From the NCBI RefSeq assembly GCF_002382885.1, contig NZ_NWVL01000039.1:1-64000 (forward strand): a stretch of DNA of 64,000 nucleotides, given 5' to 3'. Origin of the DNA: Streptomyces sp. WZ.A104. GTDB lineage: Bacteria; Actinomycetota; Actinomycetes; Streptomycetales; Streptomycetaceae. Numbering within the stretch: the first letter of the stretch is position 1; the number at the start of each line of letters is the position of its first letter. Shown in pieces: positions 7,908 through 15,155 of the stretch. Below the pieces are notes generated by a model that did not search any database, had not been told where the DNA came from, and saw only the letters and a list, made by a program, of their open reading frames with translations. The translations under genes and the position numbers were made by a program.

Positions 7908-9365
7908 ATGGCTTACGACGATCTTCGCTCCCTGCTCCGGGCTCTCGAACGCGACGGTGATCTCAAGCGCATCAAGGTCGAGGTCGACCCCCACCTGGAA
8001 GTCGGTGAGATCGTCGACCGGGTCAACAAGGCCGGCGGCCCCGCCCTGTTGTTCGAGAACGTCAAGGGGTCCTCGATGCCCCTGGCCATGAACGTCTTCG
8101 GCACCGACCGGCGCCTGCTCAAGGCGCTCGGGCTGAAGTCGTACAGCGAGATCAGCGACAAGATCGGCGGGCTGCTCAAGCCGGAGCTGCCGCATGGCTT
8201 CGTCGGGGTGCGGGAGGCCTTCGGGAAGCTCGGCTCGATGGTGCACGTGCCGCCGAAGAAGGTGAAGTCCTCCGACGCGCCGGTCCAGGAAGTGGTACTG
8301 ACCGGCGACGACGTCGACCTGGACCGGCTGCCCGCGCTGTTCACCTGGCCCGAGGACGGCGGATCGTTCTTCAACCTGGGCCTGACCCACACGAAGCACC
8401 CCGAGAACGGCGTACGGAACCTGGGTCTCTACCGGCTCCAGCGCCACGACAAGCGCACCATCGGGATGCACTGGCAGATCCACAAGGACAGCGCCAACCA
8501 CTACCAGGTCGCCGCCCGGCGCGGCGAGCGGCTGCCCGTCGCCATCGCGTTCGGCTGCCCGCCCGCCGTGACGTACGCCTCCACCGCCCCGCTGCCCGGG
8601 GACATCGACGAATATCTCTTCGCCGGGTTCATCCAGGGCAAGCGGATCGAGATGGTCGACTGCAAGACCGTGCCGCTCCAGGTCCCCGCGCAGGCGGAGG
8701 TCGTCATCGAGGGCTGGCTGGAACCGGGCGAGATGCTCCCCGAGGGCCCGTTCGGGGACCACACCGGCTTCTACACCCCGCAGGAACCGTTCCCCGCGCT
8801 GACCATCGACTGCGTCACCATGCGCAAGCGGCCGCTGCTCCAGTCCATCGTGGTGGGCCGCCCGCCGACCGAGGACGGGCCGCTGGGCCGGGCCACGGAG
8901 CGGTTCTTCCTGCCGCTGCTGAAGATCGTCGTGCCGGACATCGTGGACTACCACCTGCCGGAGTCGGCGAGCTTCCACAACTGCGCGATCGTCTCGATCG
9001 ACAAGAAGTACCCGAAGCACGCCCAGAAGGTGATGAGCGCGATCTGGGGCGCGCACATGATGTCGCTGACCAAGCTGATCGTGGTGGTGGACGCGGACTG
9101 CGACGTCCACGATCTGAACGAGGTCGCCTGGCGGGCGCTCGGCAACACCGACTACGCCCGTGACCTCACGGTCGTCGAAGGCCCGGTCGACCACCTGGAC
9201 CACGCCTCGTACCAGCAGTTCTGGGGCGGCAAGGCGGGCATCGACGCCACCCGGAAGCTGCCCACGGAGGGCTACACCCGGGACGGGGGCTGGCCGGAGA
9301 TGGTCGTCTCCGACCCGGAGACGGCGGCGAAGGTCGACCGCCGCTGGAAGGAGTACGGGCTGTGA
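7908..9365 (+). CDS. mqnL: Menaquinone biosynthesis decarboxylase (UbiD family)
   Basis: This 485-residue protein has UbiD-family length and motifs, including the segment around EGPFGDHTGFYTPQEPFP. UbiD enzymes use prenylated FMN to remove a carboxyl group from an aromatic ring, here expected to be a prenylated dihydroxynaphthoate in the futalosine pathway. The ATG at 7908 follows a GGGGATGAC stretch; an earlier in-frame GTG would run into the divergent promoter. It is coupled to the prenyltransferase gene (4-nt overlap), and the UbiX partner that makes the flavin cofactor is nearby. The mqnL symbol relies on context. Confidence 0.88.
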   Translation: MAYDDLRSLLRALERDGDLKRIKVEVDPHLEVGEIVDRVNKAGGPALLFENVKGSSMPLAMNVFGTDRRLLKALGLKSYSEISDKIGGLLKPELPHGFVGVREAFGKLGSMVHVPPKKVKSSDAPVQEVVLTGDDVDLDRLPALFTWPEDGGSFFNLGLTHTKHPENGVRNLGLYRLQRHDKRTIGMHWQIHKDSANHYQVAARRGERLPVAIAFGCPPAVTYASTAPLPGDIDEYLFAGFIQGKRIEMVDCKTVPLQVPAQAEVVIEGWLEPGEMLPEGPFGDHTGFYTPQEPFPALTIDCVTMRKRPLLQSIVVGRPPTEDGPLGRATERFFLPLLKIVVPDIVDYHLPESASFHNCAIVSIDKKYPKHAQKVMSAIWGAHMMSLTKLIVVVDADCDVHDLNEVAWRALGNTDYARDLTVVEGPVDHLDHASYQQFWGGKAGIDATRKLPTEGYTRDGGWPEMVVSDPETAAKVDRRWKEYGL

Positions 9366-10285
9366 GCAGCGCGGCGGAGGCGGCGGCGTCCGTACCCGGT
9401 TCCGCGCCCTCGGGCAGCAAGGTCAAGTCGTTCCTCCGGCTCGTGATGATCGAGCACTCGGTCTTCGCGCTGCCCTTCGCCTACATCGCCGCGCTGACCG
9501 CGATGTTCCGGCTGGACGGCACCATCGGCTGGGGTGTCCTGCTGCTCGTCACGCTGGCGATGGTGGGGCTGCGGACCTTCGCGATGGCCGCCAACCGGAT
9601 CATCGACCGGGAGATCGACGCCCGTAACCCGCGCACCGCGGGCCGGGAGCTGGTGACCGGTGCGGTGTCGGTGAAGTCCGCGTGGACCGGGGCGCTCGTC
9701 GCGCTCGCCGTCTTCCTCGGCGCCGCCGCCCTGCTCAACCCGCTCTGCCTGGCGCTCGCGCCGCTGGCCGTCGTGCCGATGGTGGTCTACCCGTACGGCA
9801 AGCGGTTCACGAACTTCCCGCACGCGATCCTGGGCCTCGCGCAGGCCATCGGGCCGGTCGGCGCGTGGCTCGCGGTGACCGGCAGCTGGTCGTGGGACGC
9901 GGTGATCCTCGGGCTCGCCGTGGGGATCTGGATCGGCGGCTTCGACCTGATCTTCGCCTGCCAGGACGTCCAGGCCGACCGGGCCCACGGGGTGCTGTCC
10001 TTCCCGGCCCGCTTCGGCATCCCGGCCGCGCTCTGGGGTGCGCGGGTCTGTCATGTGATCACGACCGGGCTGCTGGTCTGGTTCGGGCTGGCCACGGACG
10101 CCGAGTTCTTCTACTGGACGGGCATGGTGATCGTCGCGGTGGCGTTCGTCTACGAGCACCGCGTCGTGCGGCCGCACGACCTGTCCCGGCTGAACCGTGC
10201 GTTCTTCTCGGTGAACGGCTTCATCGGCATCGCGCTCTTCGCCTGCGCGCTGCTGGACCTGCTGGTGCGCGGCCTCACCCCGTGA
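9362..10285 (+). CDS. mqnP: UbiA-family prenyltransferase, menaquinone biosynthesis
   Basis: This 307-residue multi-span membrane protein has both Asp-rich metal/diphosphate motifs of UbiA enzymes: NRIIDREID in the first half and DVQADRAHG in the second. It should attach the isoprenoid chain to the dihydroxynaphthoate nucleus. The GTG start overlaps the stop of the UbiD-family gene. Being flanked by UbiD, UbiX and mqnE homologues makes the futalosine menaquinone pathway the clear context, not heme O or ubiquinone synthesis. Confidence 0.9.
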   Translation: MSSAAEAAASVPGSAPSGSKVKSFLRLVMIEHSVFALPFAYIAALTAMFRLDGTIGWGVLLLVTLAMVGLRTFAMAANRIIDREIDARNPRTAGRELVTGAVSVKSAWTGALVALAVFLGAAALLNPLCLALAPLAVVPMVVYPYGKRFTNFPHAILGLAQAIGPVGAWLAVTGSWSWDAVILGLAVGIWIGGFDLIFACQDVQADRAHGVLSFPARFGIPAALWGARVCHVITTGLLVWFGLATDAEFFYWTGMVIVAVAFVYEHRVVRPHDLSRLNRAFFSVNGFIGIALFACALLDLLVRGLTP

Positions 10286-10320
10286 GGCCTCACCTGTAGG
10301 GCGTTACCCCGTGAGGCTTC

Positions 10321-10947
10321 TCAGACCGTGACCAGGTTGTCCCGGGGCCCGGGCGGGCGGCGGAAGAAGAAGGCCGCCGCCACTCCGCCGGCCAGGCCGA
10401 ACAGGTGCCCCTGCCAGCTGACGCCCGAGTCGGTGGGCAGGACGCCCCACAGCAGGGAGCCGTAGACCACGGCGACGCCGATGCCTATGAGGACGTCCCA
10501 GGGGCGGCGGTCCACGAAGCCCCGGACCAGCAGATAGCCCAGCAGCCCGAAGACGACGCCGGACGCGCCGAGCGTCACCGTGTACGCCGGGGCGGTCAGC
10601 CAGACGCCGACGCCGCTGATCACGATGATCGTCGCGACGACGGCGGCGAACCGGCGCAGCCCGCCCAGGGCGGCTATGAAGCCGAGGACCAGCAGCGGGA
10701 CGCTGTTGGAGGCGACATGCTCCCAGCCGCTGTGCAGGAAGGCGGCGGGCACCACATCGCGCAGCTCCGCGATCTCGCGGGGGCTGATGCCGTAGGTGTC
10801 CAGGGCGTGCCCGGTCATCACGTCGATGCCTTCGAGCAGCCAGAGCAGGGCCACCCAGCTCACCATCAGGATGCCTGCGGTCAGCGCGCGTGCGCCGCCG
10901 GTCGTGGCGGAACTCGTGTCGCGGCCGGTGGTCCAGTAATCGCCCAT
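10321..10947 (-). CDS. Rhomboid family intramembrane serine protease
   Basis: This 208-residue protein has about six membrane segments. The family residues are visible: HSGWEHVASN in the second helix region, GASGVVFG with the catalytic serine, and GHLFGLAGG with the catalytic histidine. Rhomboids cut membrane-embedded substrates. It lies on the opposite strand inside the menaquinone block, convergent with mqnP and divergent from the UbiX gene, so it is a separate transcription unit. The substrate is unknown. Confidence 0.9.
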   Translation of the reverse strand: MGDYWTTGRDTSSATTGGARALTAGILMVSWVALLWLLEGIDVMTGHALDTYGISPREIAELRDVVPAAFLHSGWEHVASNSVPLLVLGFIAALGGLRRFAAVVATIIVISGVGVWLTAPAYTVTLGASGVVFGLLGYLLVRGFVDRRPWDVLIGIGVAVVYGSLLWGVLPTDSGVSWQGHLFGLAGGVAAAFFFRRPPGPRDNLVTV

Positions 10948-11068
10948 GGTCTGCCCCTGCCCCCGGGTTGCCCGTCATCCGTTGAACGTCCGGGGCCGCC
11001 GCCCGGTTCCGGGTGCGGGGCGCCGCGGTGCGCCGGATAGGCTCGCAGATGTGGAATCCGGGACATCA

Positions 11069-11755
11069 GTGACTCATCAACAGCGGCGGCCTTGGATTGT
11101 CGGGGTGTCCGGCGCTTCGGGGACCCCGTTCGCGGCGGCCGTGCTGCGCGGGCTTCTCGCGGCCGGCGAGAGCGTCGATCTGGTGGTGAGCCGGGCCTCG
11201 CGGCTCACCCTGCTGGACGAGACCGCCATCGCTTTCCGGGACGGGCACTGGCGCGAGGACCTCGCAACCTGGCTGGCGCGGGGCGCGGACGGGAAGCCGG
11301 ACGCGTTCGCGGTGGGCGGCGCGGAGCTGGAGCGCGTACGCCACTGGCCCGCCGGGGATCTGGCGGCCGGGCCGTCCTCCGGGTCGTACCCCGCGAAGGG
11401 GATGCTCATCGTGCCGGCCTCGACGGCCTGTGTGGCCGGAGTGGCGCTCGGTCTGTCGAAGGATCTGCTCCAGCGGGCCGCGAGCGTGACGCTCAAGGAG
11501 CGCCGCCCGCTCGTCGTCGCGGTGCGCGAGACCCCGCTGAGCGGCCAGACGCTGAAGCAGATGGTGGCCCTGGACGAGGCGGGCGCGGTCGTGCTGCCCG
11601 CCTCTCCGGCGTTCTACGCGGGCGCGACGCACATCCAGGACCTGGTGGACTTCGTCGCGGGGCGGGTGCTGGACGCGGCAGGCGTGCCGCACCGGCTGTA
11701 CCGCCGCTGGGAAGGAGAGCTCGGTGGCGGCTCCCGCAGCGCTCAGGACCTGTAG
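11069..11755 (+). CDS. mqnM: UbiX-family flavin prenyltransferase, menaquinone biosynthesis
   Basis: About 228 residues with the flavoprotein opening motif WIVGVSGASGTPFAAAVL, followed by conserved SLTLKERRPL-like and LSGQTLKQM segments (here TLKERRPLVV). UbiX enzymes prenylate FMN to make the cofactor needed by the UbiD-type decarboxylase, which is encoded at 7908. The GTG at 11069 was chosen because the conserved region starts 9 residues later; the in-frame GTG at 11051 cannot be excluded and neither has a strong ribosome binding site. Confidence 0.88.
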   Translation: MTHQQRRPWIVGVSGASGTPFAAAVLRGLLAAGESVDLVVSRASRLTLLDETAIAFRDGHWREDLATWLARGADGKPDAFAVGGAELERVRHWPAGDLAAGPSSGSYPAKGMLIVPASTACVAGVALGLSKDLLQRAASVTLKERRPLVVAVRETPLSGQTLKQMVALDEAGAVVLPASPAFYAGATHIQDLVDFVAGRVLDAAGVPHRLYRRWEGELGGGSRSAQDL

Positions 11756-11771
11756 GTCCGGGTCGGCCGGG

Positions 11772-11918
11772 TCAGCGCTTCTTGGACGGGCGCGGGGCGC
11801 GGGTCTTGTCGACGCGGTGGGCGGCGGCGGGCTGGTGGGCACGCGAGCGGTTGGCCAGGTCCTGCAGCTCGCGCATCCGGGCGTAGGCCATCTCGATCGT
11901 GTACACGGTGAAGTTCAC
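11772..11918 (-). CDS. Small hypothetical protein between ubiX-like and asnC-like genes
   Basis: This is an ORF of 48 residues starting with a GTG and reading MNFTVYTIEMAYARMRELQ, then a basic tail ending PRPSKKR. The frame stays open upstream to an ATG at 11981, but codons there are AT-rich in third position, unlike coding DNA here, so the GTG at 11918 is preferred. The N-terminal part looks amphipathic and helical. It is convergent with the flavin prenyltransferase and divergent from the Lrp/AsnC gene. The function is unknown. Confidence 0.55.
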   Translation of the reverse strand: MNFTVYTIEMAYARMRELQDLANRSRAHQPAAAHRVDKTRAPRPSKKR

Positions 11919-12039
11919 TCCTGAAGATTCGAAAGCGTTTCTTGGATGTTCTAGAAGATTTGCAGGGTCGAAGCCCTGCATGCCTTAGATTCTACACGTA
12001 AACTCGCGGTACTGCTGAACAATGGAAGGTTTCAGGCAT

Positions 12040-12495
12040 ATGGACGCGGTGGACAGGCAGCTCATCCAGGCCCTCAGGGAGAACGGCAGGGCCTCGTACG
12101 CCGAGCTGGGGCGGCTCGTGGGGCTCTCCGGCCCCAGCGTCACCGACCGCATCAATCGGCTGGAAACCGCCGGTGTCATCACCGGTTACCGCGCCACCGT
12201 CGACTCCGCCTCGCTGGGGCTCGGAGTCACCGCGCTCATCGGGATCTCGCTCTCGGACGCCGCCGACCACGAGGACGTGGCGCGCCGGCTGAAGGACCTC
12301 GCGGAGATCGAGGACTGCTGGTTCATCGCGGGCGACGACTCGTACATGCTCAAGGTGCGCATCGGAGACGTGGACGGTCTGGAGAAGACGATCCGCCGCC
12401 TGAGCGGGACGAAGGGCGTCTCCCGGACCCGTACCACGATCGTGCTCTCCACCAAGTGGGAGAACCGGGTCGGGGAACTTCCCGAGGAGTCGTAG
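12040..12495 (+). CDS. Lrp/AsnC family transcriptional regulator
   Basis: This protein of 151 residues opens with MDAVDRQLIQALRENGRAS, the classic AsnC helix-turn-helix start (ELGRLVGLSGPSVTDRINRL), followed by the RAM effector-binding domain (GDDSYMLKVRI). Such proteins sense amino acids or related ligands. The ATG at 12040 has a GGAAGG ribosome binding site 9 nt upstream, which decides against the ATG at 12022. Its position immediately before mqnE suggests that it may control menaquinone genes, which is an inference. Confidence 0.88.
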   Translation: MDAVDRQLIQALRENGRASYAELGRLVGLSGPSVTDRINRLETAGVITGYRATVDSASLGLGVTALIGISLSDAADHEDVARRLKDLAEIEDCWFIAGDDSYMLKVRIGDVDGLEKTIRRLSGTKGVSRTRTTIVLSTKWENRVGELPEES

Positions 12496-12544
12496 GCGTA
12501 CCGTTGGGCGGAGTCTGTTGTACGGAGATATGGGAGGCGCCCTA

Positions 12545-13708
12545 GTGGACGCGGGACTCAAGCGCGAGCTGGAGGAGAAGGTCCGGGCCGGCGAGCGGCT
12601 GACCCGCGAGGACGGGATCGCCCTCTACGAGTCCGACGACCTGGCGTGGCTCGGCGGGCTGGCGCACGAGGTGCGCACGCGCAAGAACGGCGACGTGGTG
12701 CACTTCAACGTCAACCGTCACCTCAACATGACCAACGTGTGCACCGCCTCGTGCGCGTACTGCTCGTTCCAGCGCAAGCCGGGCGAGAAGGACGCGTACA
12801 CGATGCGCATCGAGGAGGCCGTCCGCCTCGCCAAGGCGATGGAGGGCGAGAACCTCACCGAGCTGCACATCGTCAACGGACTCCACCCCTCCCTGCCGTG
12901 GCGCTACTACCCGCGCTCGCTCAGCGCGCTGAAGGAAGCCCTGCCGAACGTCGCGCTGAAGGCGTTCACGGCGACGGAGATCCATCACTTCGAGACGATC
13001 TCCGGCCTCACCGCCTCCGAGATCCTCGACGAGCTGATCGAGGCCGGTCTCGAATCGCTGACCGGCGGCGGCGCGGAGATCTTCGACTGGGAGGTCCGCC
13101 AGCACATCGTCGACCACCGCACCCACTGGGAGGACTGGTCGCGCATCCACCGCCTCGCGCACGAGAAGGGGCTCAAGACCCCCTCGACGATGCTGTACGG
13201 GCACATCGAGGAGCCCCGGCACCGCGTCGACCACGTGCTGCGGCTGCGCGAGATGCAGGACGAGACCGGCGGCTTCCAGGTCTTCATCCCGCTGCGCTAC
13301 CAGCACGACTTCGTCGACATGAAGGACGGCAAGGTCCGCAACAAGCTCCAGGCGCGGACGACGATGGCGACCGGCGCCGAGGCGCTGAAGACCTTCGCGG
13401 TCTCCCGGCTGCTGTTCGACAACGTGCCGCACGTCAAGGTGTTCTGGGTGATGCACGGTGTGCAGACCGCCCAGCTCGCCCTCCAGCACGGCGCGGACGA
13501 CATGGACGGCTCGGTCGTCGAGTACAAGATCACGCACGACGCCGACGACTTCGGTACGCCGAACAAGCTCGGCCGTGAGGACCTGCTGGACCTGATCCGC
13601 GACGCCGGTTTCCGGCCGGTGGAGCGGAACACCCGGTACGAGATCCTGCGCGAGTACCCGGGCCCCGACGCGGACCGGCGCGAGTCCCCGCAGCCGATGC
13701 GGGTCTGA
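12545..13708 (+). CDS. mqnE: Aminofutalosine synthase MqnE (radical SAM)
   Basis: This 387-residue radical SAM enzyme carries CTASCAYCSF, placing the cluster cysteines at 66, 70 and 73. It matches the MqnE/CofH/MqnC family in length and in the segments LHIVNGLHP and TPSTMLYGHIE. MqnE joins a dehydrochorismate-derived acid to SAM-derived adenosine, giving aminofutalosine, an early step of the futalosine menaquinone route. The GTG at 12545 has GGGAGG 7 nt upstream. The late-step genes lie upstream, and a 13-bp hairpin terminator follows. Confidence 0.92.
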   Translation: MDAGLKRELEEKVRAGERLTREDGIALYESDDLAWLGGLAHEVRTRKNGDVVHFNVNRHLNMTNVCTASCAYCSFQRKPGEKDAYTMRIEEAVRLAKAMEGENLTELHIVNGLHPSLPWRYYPRSLSALKEALPNVALKAFTATEIHHFETISGLTASEILDELIEAGLESLTGGGAEIFDWEVRQHIVDHRTHWEDWSRIHRLAHEKGLKTPSTMLYGHIEEPRHRVDHVLRLREMQDETGGFQVFIPLRYQHDFVDMKDGKVRNKLQARTTMATGAEALKTFAVSRLLFDNVPHVKVFWVMHGVQTAQLALQHGADDMDGSVVEYKITHDADDFGTPNKLGREDLLDLIRDAGFRPVERNTRYEILREYPGPDADRRESPQPMRV

Positions 13709-13733
13709 GGCGCACGCCCCCTGCTCGTCCCCG

Positions 13734-13766
13734 CAAGCCCCGGCCGCTGTCCTCGGCCGGGGCTTG
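13734..13766. terminator. Hairpin terminator after mqnE
   Basis: A perfect 13-bp stem, CAAGCCCCGGCCG (13734-13746) with its complement at 13754-13766, encloses a 7-nt loop just downstream of the mqnE stop. Confidence 0.85.
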
Positions 13767-13844
13767 TCCGCGTTCCCGAGCGCGTCCCTGTTCGCGGGGC
13801 GGAAAGGGTTGAGATGCCGATCGCGTAATGGTTAATCTTGCCCT

Positions 13845-14381
13845 ATGGCACTTACCTTCGAGCTGGATCCCGCGTTCACGCCCGCCCTGCGCGACGGCAT
13901 CACCGCCCTGTGGGCCGATGTCACCAACGCGGGCGGCGCCGTCGGCTTCGTGGCGCCCGTCACCCCCGAGGAGATCCGGCCCGATCTGCTCAAGCACCTC
14001 GCCGCCATCGAGAAGGGCCGCGTCCGGCTGCTGGTCGGCCGGGACGAGGACGGTGCCGTCGTCGCCACCGCCTTCCTCACCCTGAACGACCACCGGCTGC
14101 ACCAGCACTGGCTGATGCTCTACACCGTGATGGTCCACCCCCGCCTCCAGGGCAAGGGGTACGGTCGCGACCTGATGACGGCCGCCGCCGACGCCGCGCG
14201 CTCCATCGACGGCATCGAAGCCATCCGCCTCACCTGCCGGGGCGGCACCGGGAACGACAGCTTCTACGCAGCCTGCGGCTACAAGGAGGTCGGCCGGGTT
14301 CCGGACGCGATCCGGCTCGCCCCCGGCGACGACCGCGACGACATCATCATGCTGCTCCCGCTCGGCCCGGCAGCCCCCTGA
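13845..14381 (+). CDS. GNAT family N-acetyltransferase
   Basis: This 178-residue protein carries the GNAT acetyl-CoA loop VHPRLQGKGYGRDLM and a C-terminal NDSFYAACGYKEVG segment typical of the fold. The substrate is unknown. It starts with ATG in its own promoter region after the mqnE terminator and is followed about 80 bp later by a small membrane-protein gene on the same strand. Confidence 0.85.
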   Translation: MALTFELDPAFTPALRDGITALWADVTNAGGAVGFVAPVTPEEIRPDLLKHLAAIEKGRVRLLVGRDEDGAVVATAFLTLNDHRLHQHWLMLYTVMVHPRLQGKGYGRDLMTAAADAARSIDGIEAIRLTCRGGTGNDSFYAACGYKEVGRVPDAIRLAPGDDRDDIIMLLPLGPAAP

Positions 14382-14458
14382 ACCGAGAGAATCCGGGCCG
14401 TGCTTCACTGGACGGGCAGGACTGTGCCGAGAGAGTTGATGGGAAGAGAGGGCCAGCC

Positions 14459-14752
14459 GTGTCCGCTGCCAAGTCGAGCGCGATGATCCGGTACACCGCG
14501 TTGCGCCTGATGATCTTCGTAGGCTGCTTCCTCGTCGCCGGTGTCGCCGTCCACTTCGGGCTGATCCCCTCCGGGCTCGGCGGCTCCAACATGGTCTGGG
14601 TGATCCTGCTCGGGCTCATCCTCTCCGCGCCCCTGAGCTATGTGCTGCTGCGCAAGCAGCGCGACGAGCTGTCCGAGCAGATCGTCTCCACGGTCGACCG
14701 GACCAAGGCGCGCCTCGACGCCAACCGCACCCGCGAGGACGCCGTTCAGTAA
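14459..14752 (+). CDS. DUF4229-type small membrane protein
   Basis: This 97-residue protein has two closely spaced hydrophobic helices, the second ending in PLSYVLLRKQRDELSEQ, then a charged tail. This matches the actinobacterial DUF4229 pattern as remembered. The GTG at 14459 is preceded by GAAGAGAGGG. The function is unknown, although such genes often sit near menaquinone genes. A hairpin terminator follows. Confidence 0.75.
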   Translation: MSAAKSSAMIRYTALRLMIFVGCFLVAGVAVHFGLIPSGLGGSNMVWVILLGLILSAPLSYVLLRKQRDELSEQIVSTVDRTKARLDANRTREDAVQ

Positions 14753-14792
14753 GGTTCCTCACACGCGCGCGCCGCGCGTGCCGCCTTTCCGC

Positions 14793-14833
14793 AGGGCCCC
14801 GTGCCGGAGCAGACCGCTCCCGCACGGGGCCCT
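14793..14833. terminator. Hairpin terminator after DUF4229 gene
   Basis: AGGGCCCCGTGC at 14793-14804 pairs perfectly with 14822-14833 around a 17-nt loop that can pair further internally. It separates the DUF4229 gene from the promoter of the leader peptide. Confidence 0.75.
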
Positions 14834-14889
14834 CGGCGTTTTCCGGACACTGTGCGGCGGGAAAGCGCCGCCTCGGAGCCAAAGAGAAG

Positions 14890-14921
14890 CTTTGAGGTTC
14901 TCAAAGTTCAAGTGTTAACGT
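14890..14921 (+). promoter_or_regulatory. Promoter and inverted repeat upstream of Cys-rich leader
   Basis: CTTTGAG and CTCAAAG form a 7-bp inverted repeat with a 3-nt spacer (14890-14906). It overlaps a likely -35, TTGAGG (14892-14897), that is 18 bp from a likely -10, TAACGT (14916-14921). The -10 ends 7 nt before the ATG at 14929, so the transcript probably starts at or next to that ATG and would be leaderless. A repressor binding the inverted repeat would block the -35. Confidence 0.55.
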
Positions 14922-14928
14922 ATTCGGC

Positions 14929-15036
14929 ATGAAGACAGCTGTGCGCCTCCGTCATGCCGCGAGCATCCCGCTCGTGGCGCGCCTGCATGTCGATCTCTGC
15001 CGCTGTATGTCCGCGGTCTGTTGCCGCGAAGTCTGA
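14929..15036 (+). CDS. Cys-rich putative leader peptide upstream of symporter
   Basis: This ORF encodes 35 residues ending in ARLHVDLCRCMSAVCCREV. It contains the R/LHVDLCR motif recognised in small actinobacterial leader peptides found ahead of sulfur and cysteine genes. Four of its last twelve residues are cysteine (positions 24, 26, 31, 32), so ribosome progress would depend on charged tRNA-Cys. Two hairpins lie between its stop and the symporter start. It is probably a cysteine-responsive attenuator controlling the downstream transporter. The peptide is seen directly; the mechanism is inferred from similar mycobacterial and Streptomyces cases. Confidence 0.72.
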   Translation: MKTAVRLRHAASIPLVARLHVDLCRCMSAVCCREV

Positions 15037-15050
15037 TCCGGCATCATGCA

Positions 15051-15125
15051 GCGGCGCCGCCCCTGACGCGGGCGCCGCGACCCCGTCCCCGTTCCACCGC
15101 ACGACCGTACGGGTGTCCCCGTACG
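15051..15125 (+). promoter_or_regulatory. Two-hairpin region between leader peptide and symporter
   Basis: GCGGCGCC (15051-15058) pairs with 15071-15078, and CGTACGGG (15106-15113) pairs with 15118-15125 around a 4-nt loop. Both lie between the leader stop at 15036 and the symporter GTG at 15156. They could act as a terminator/antiterminator pair or influence ribosome access, depending on where ribosomes stall on the Cys codons. Whether the two hairpins compete with the leader sequence was not folded. Confidence 0.45.
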
Positions 15126-15155
15126 TCCCGATGCGTCCTTAACTGGAGTGTGTCC

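Noticed and set aside
14762..14780. CACGCGCG/CGCGCGTG inverted repeat as a Z-DNA or regulatory element
   Set aside because: Short alternating CG runs are common in 73%-type GC genomes, and nothing in the position supports a function.
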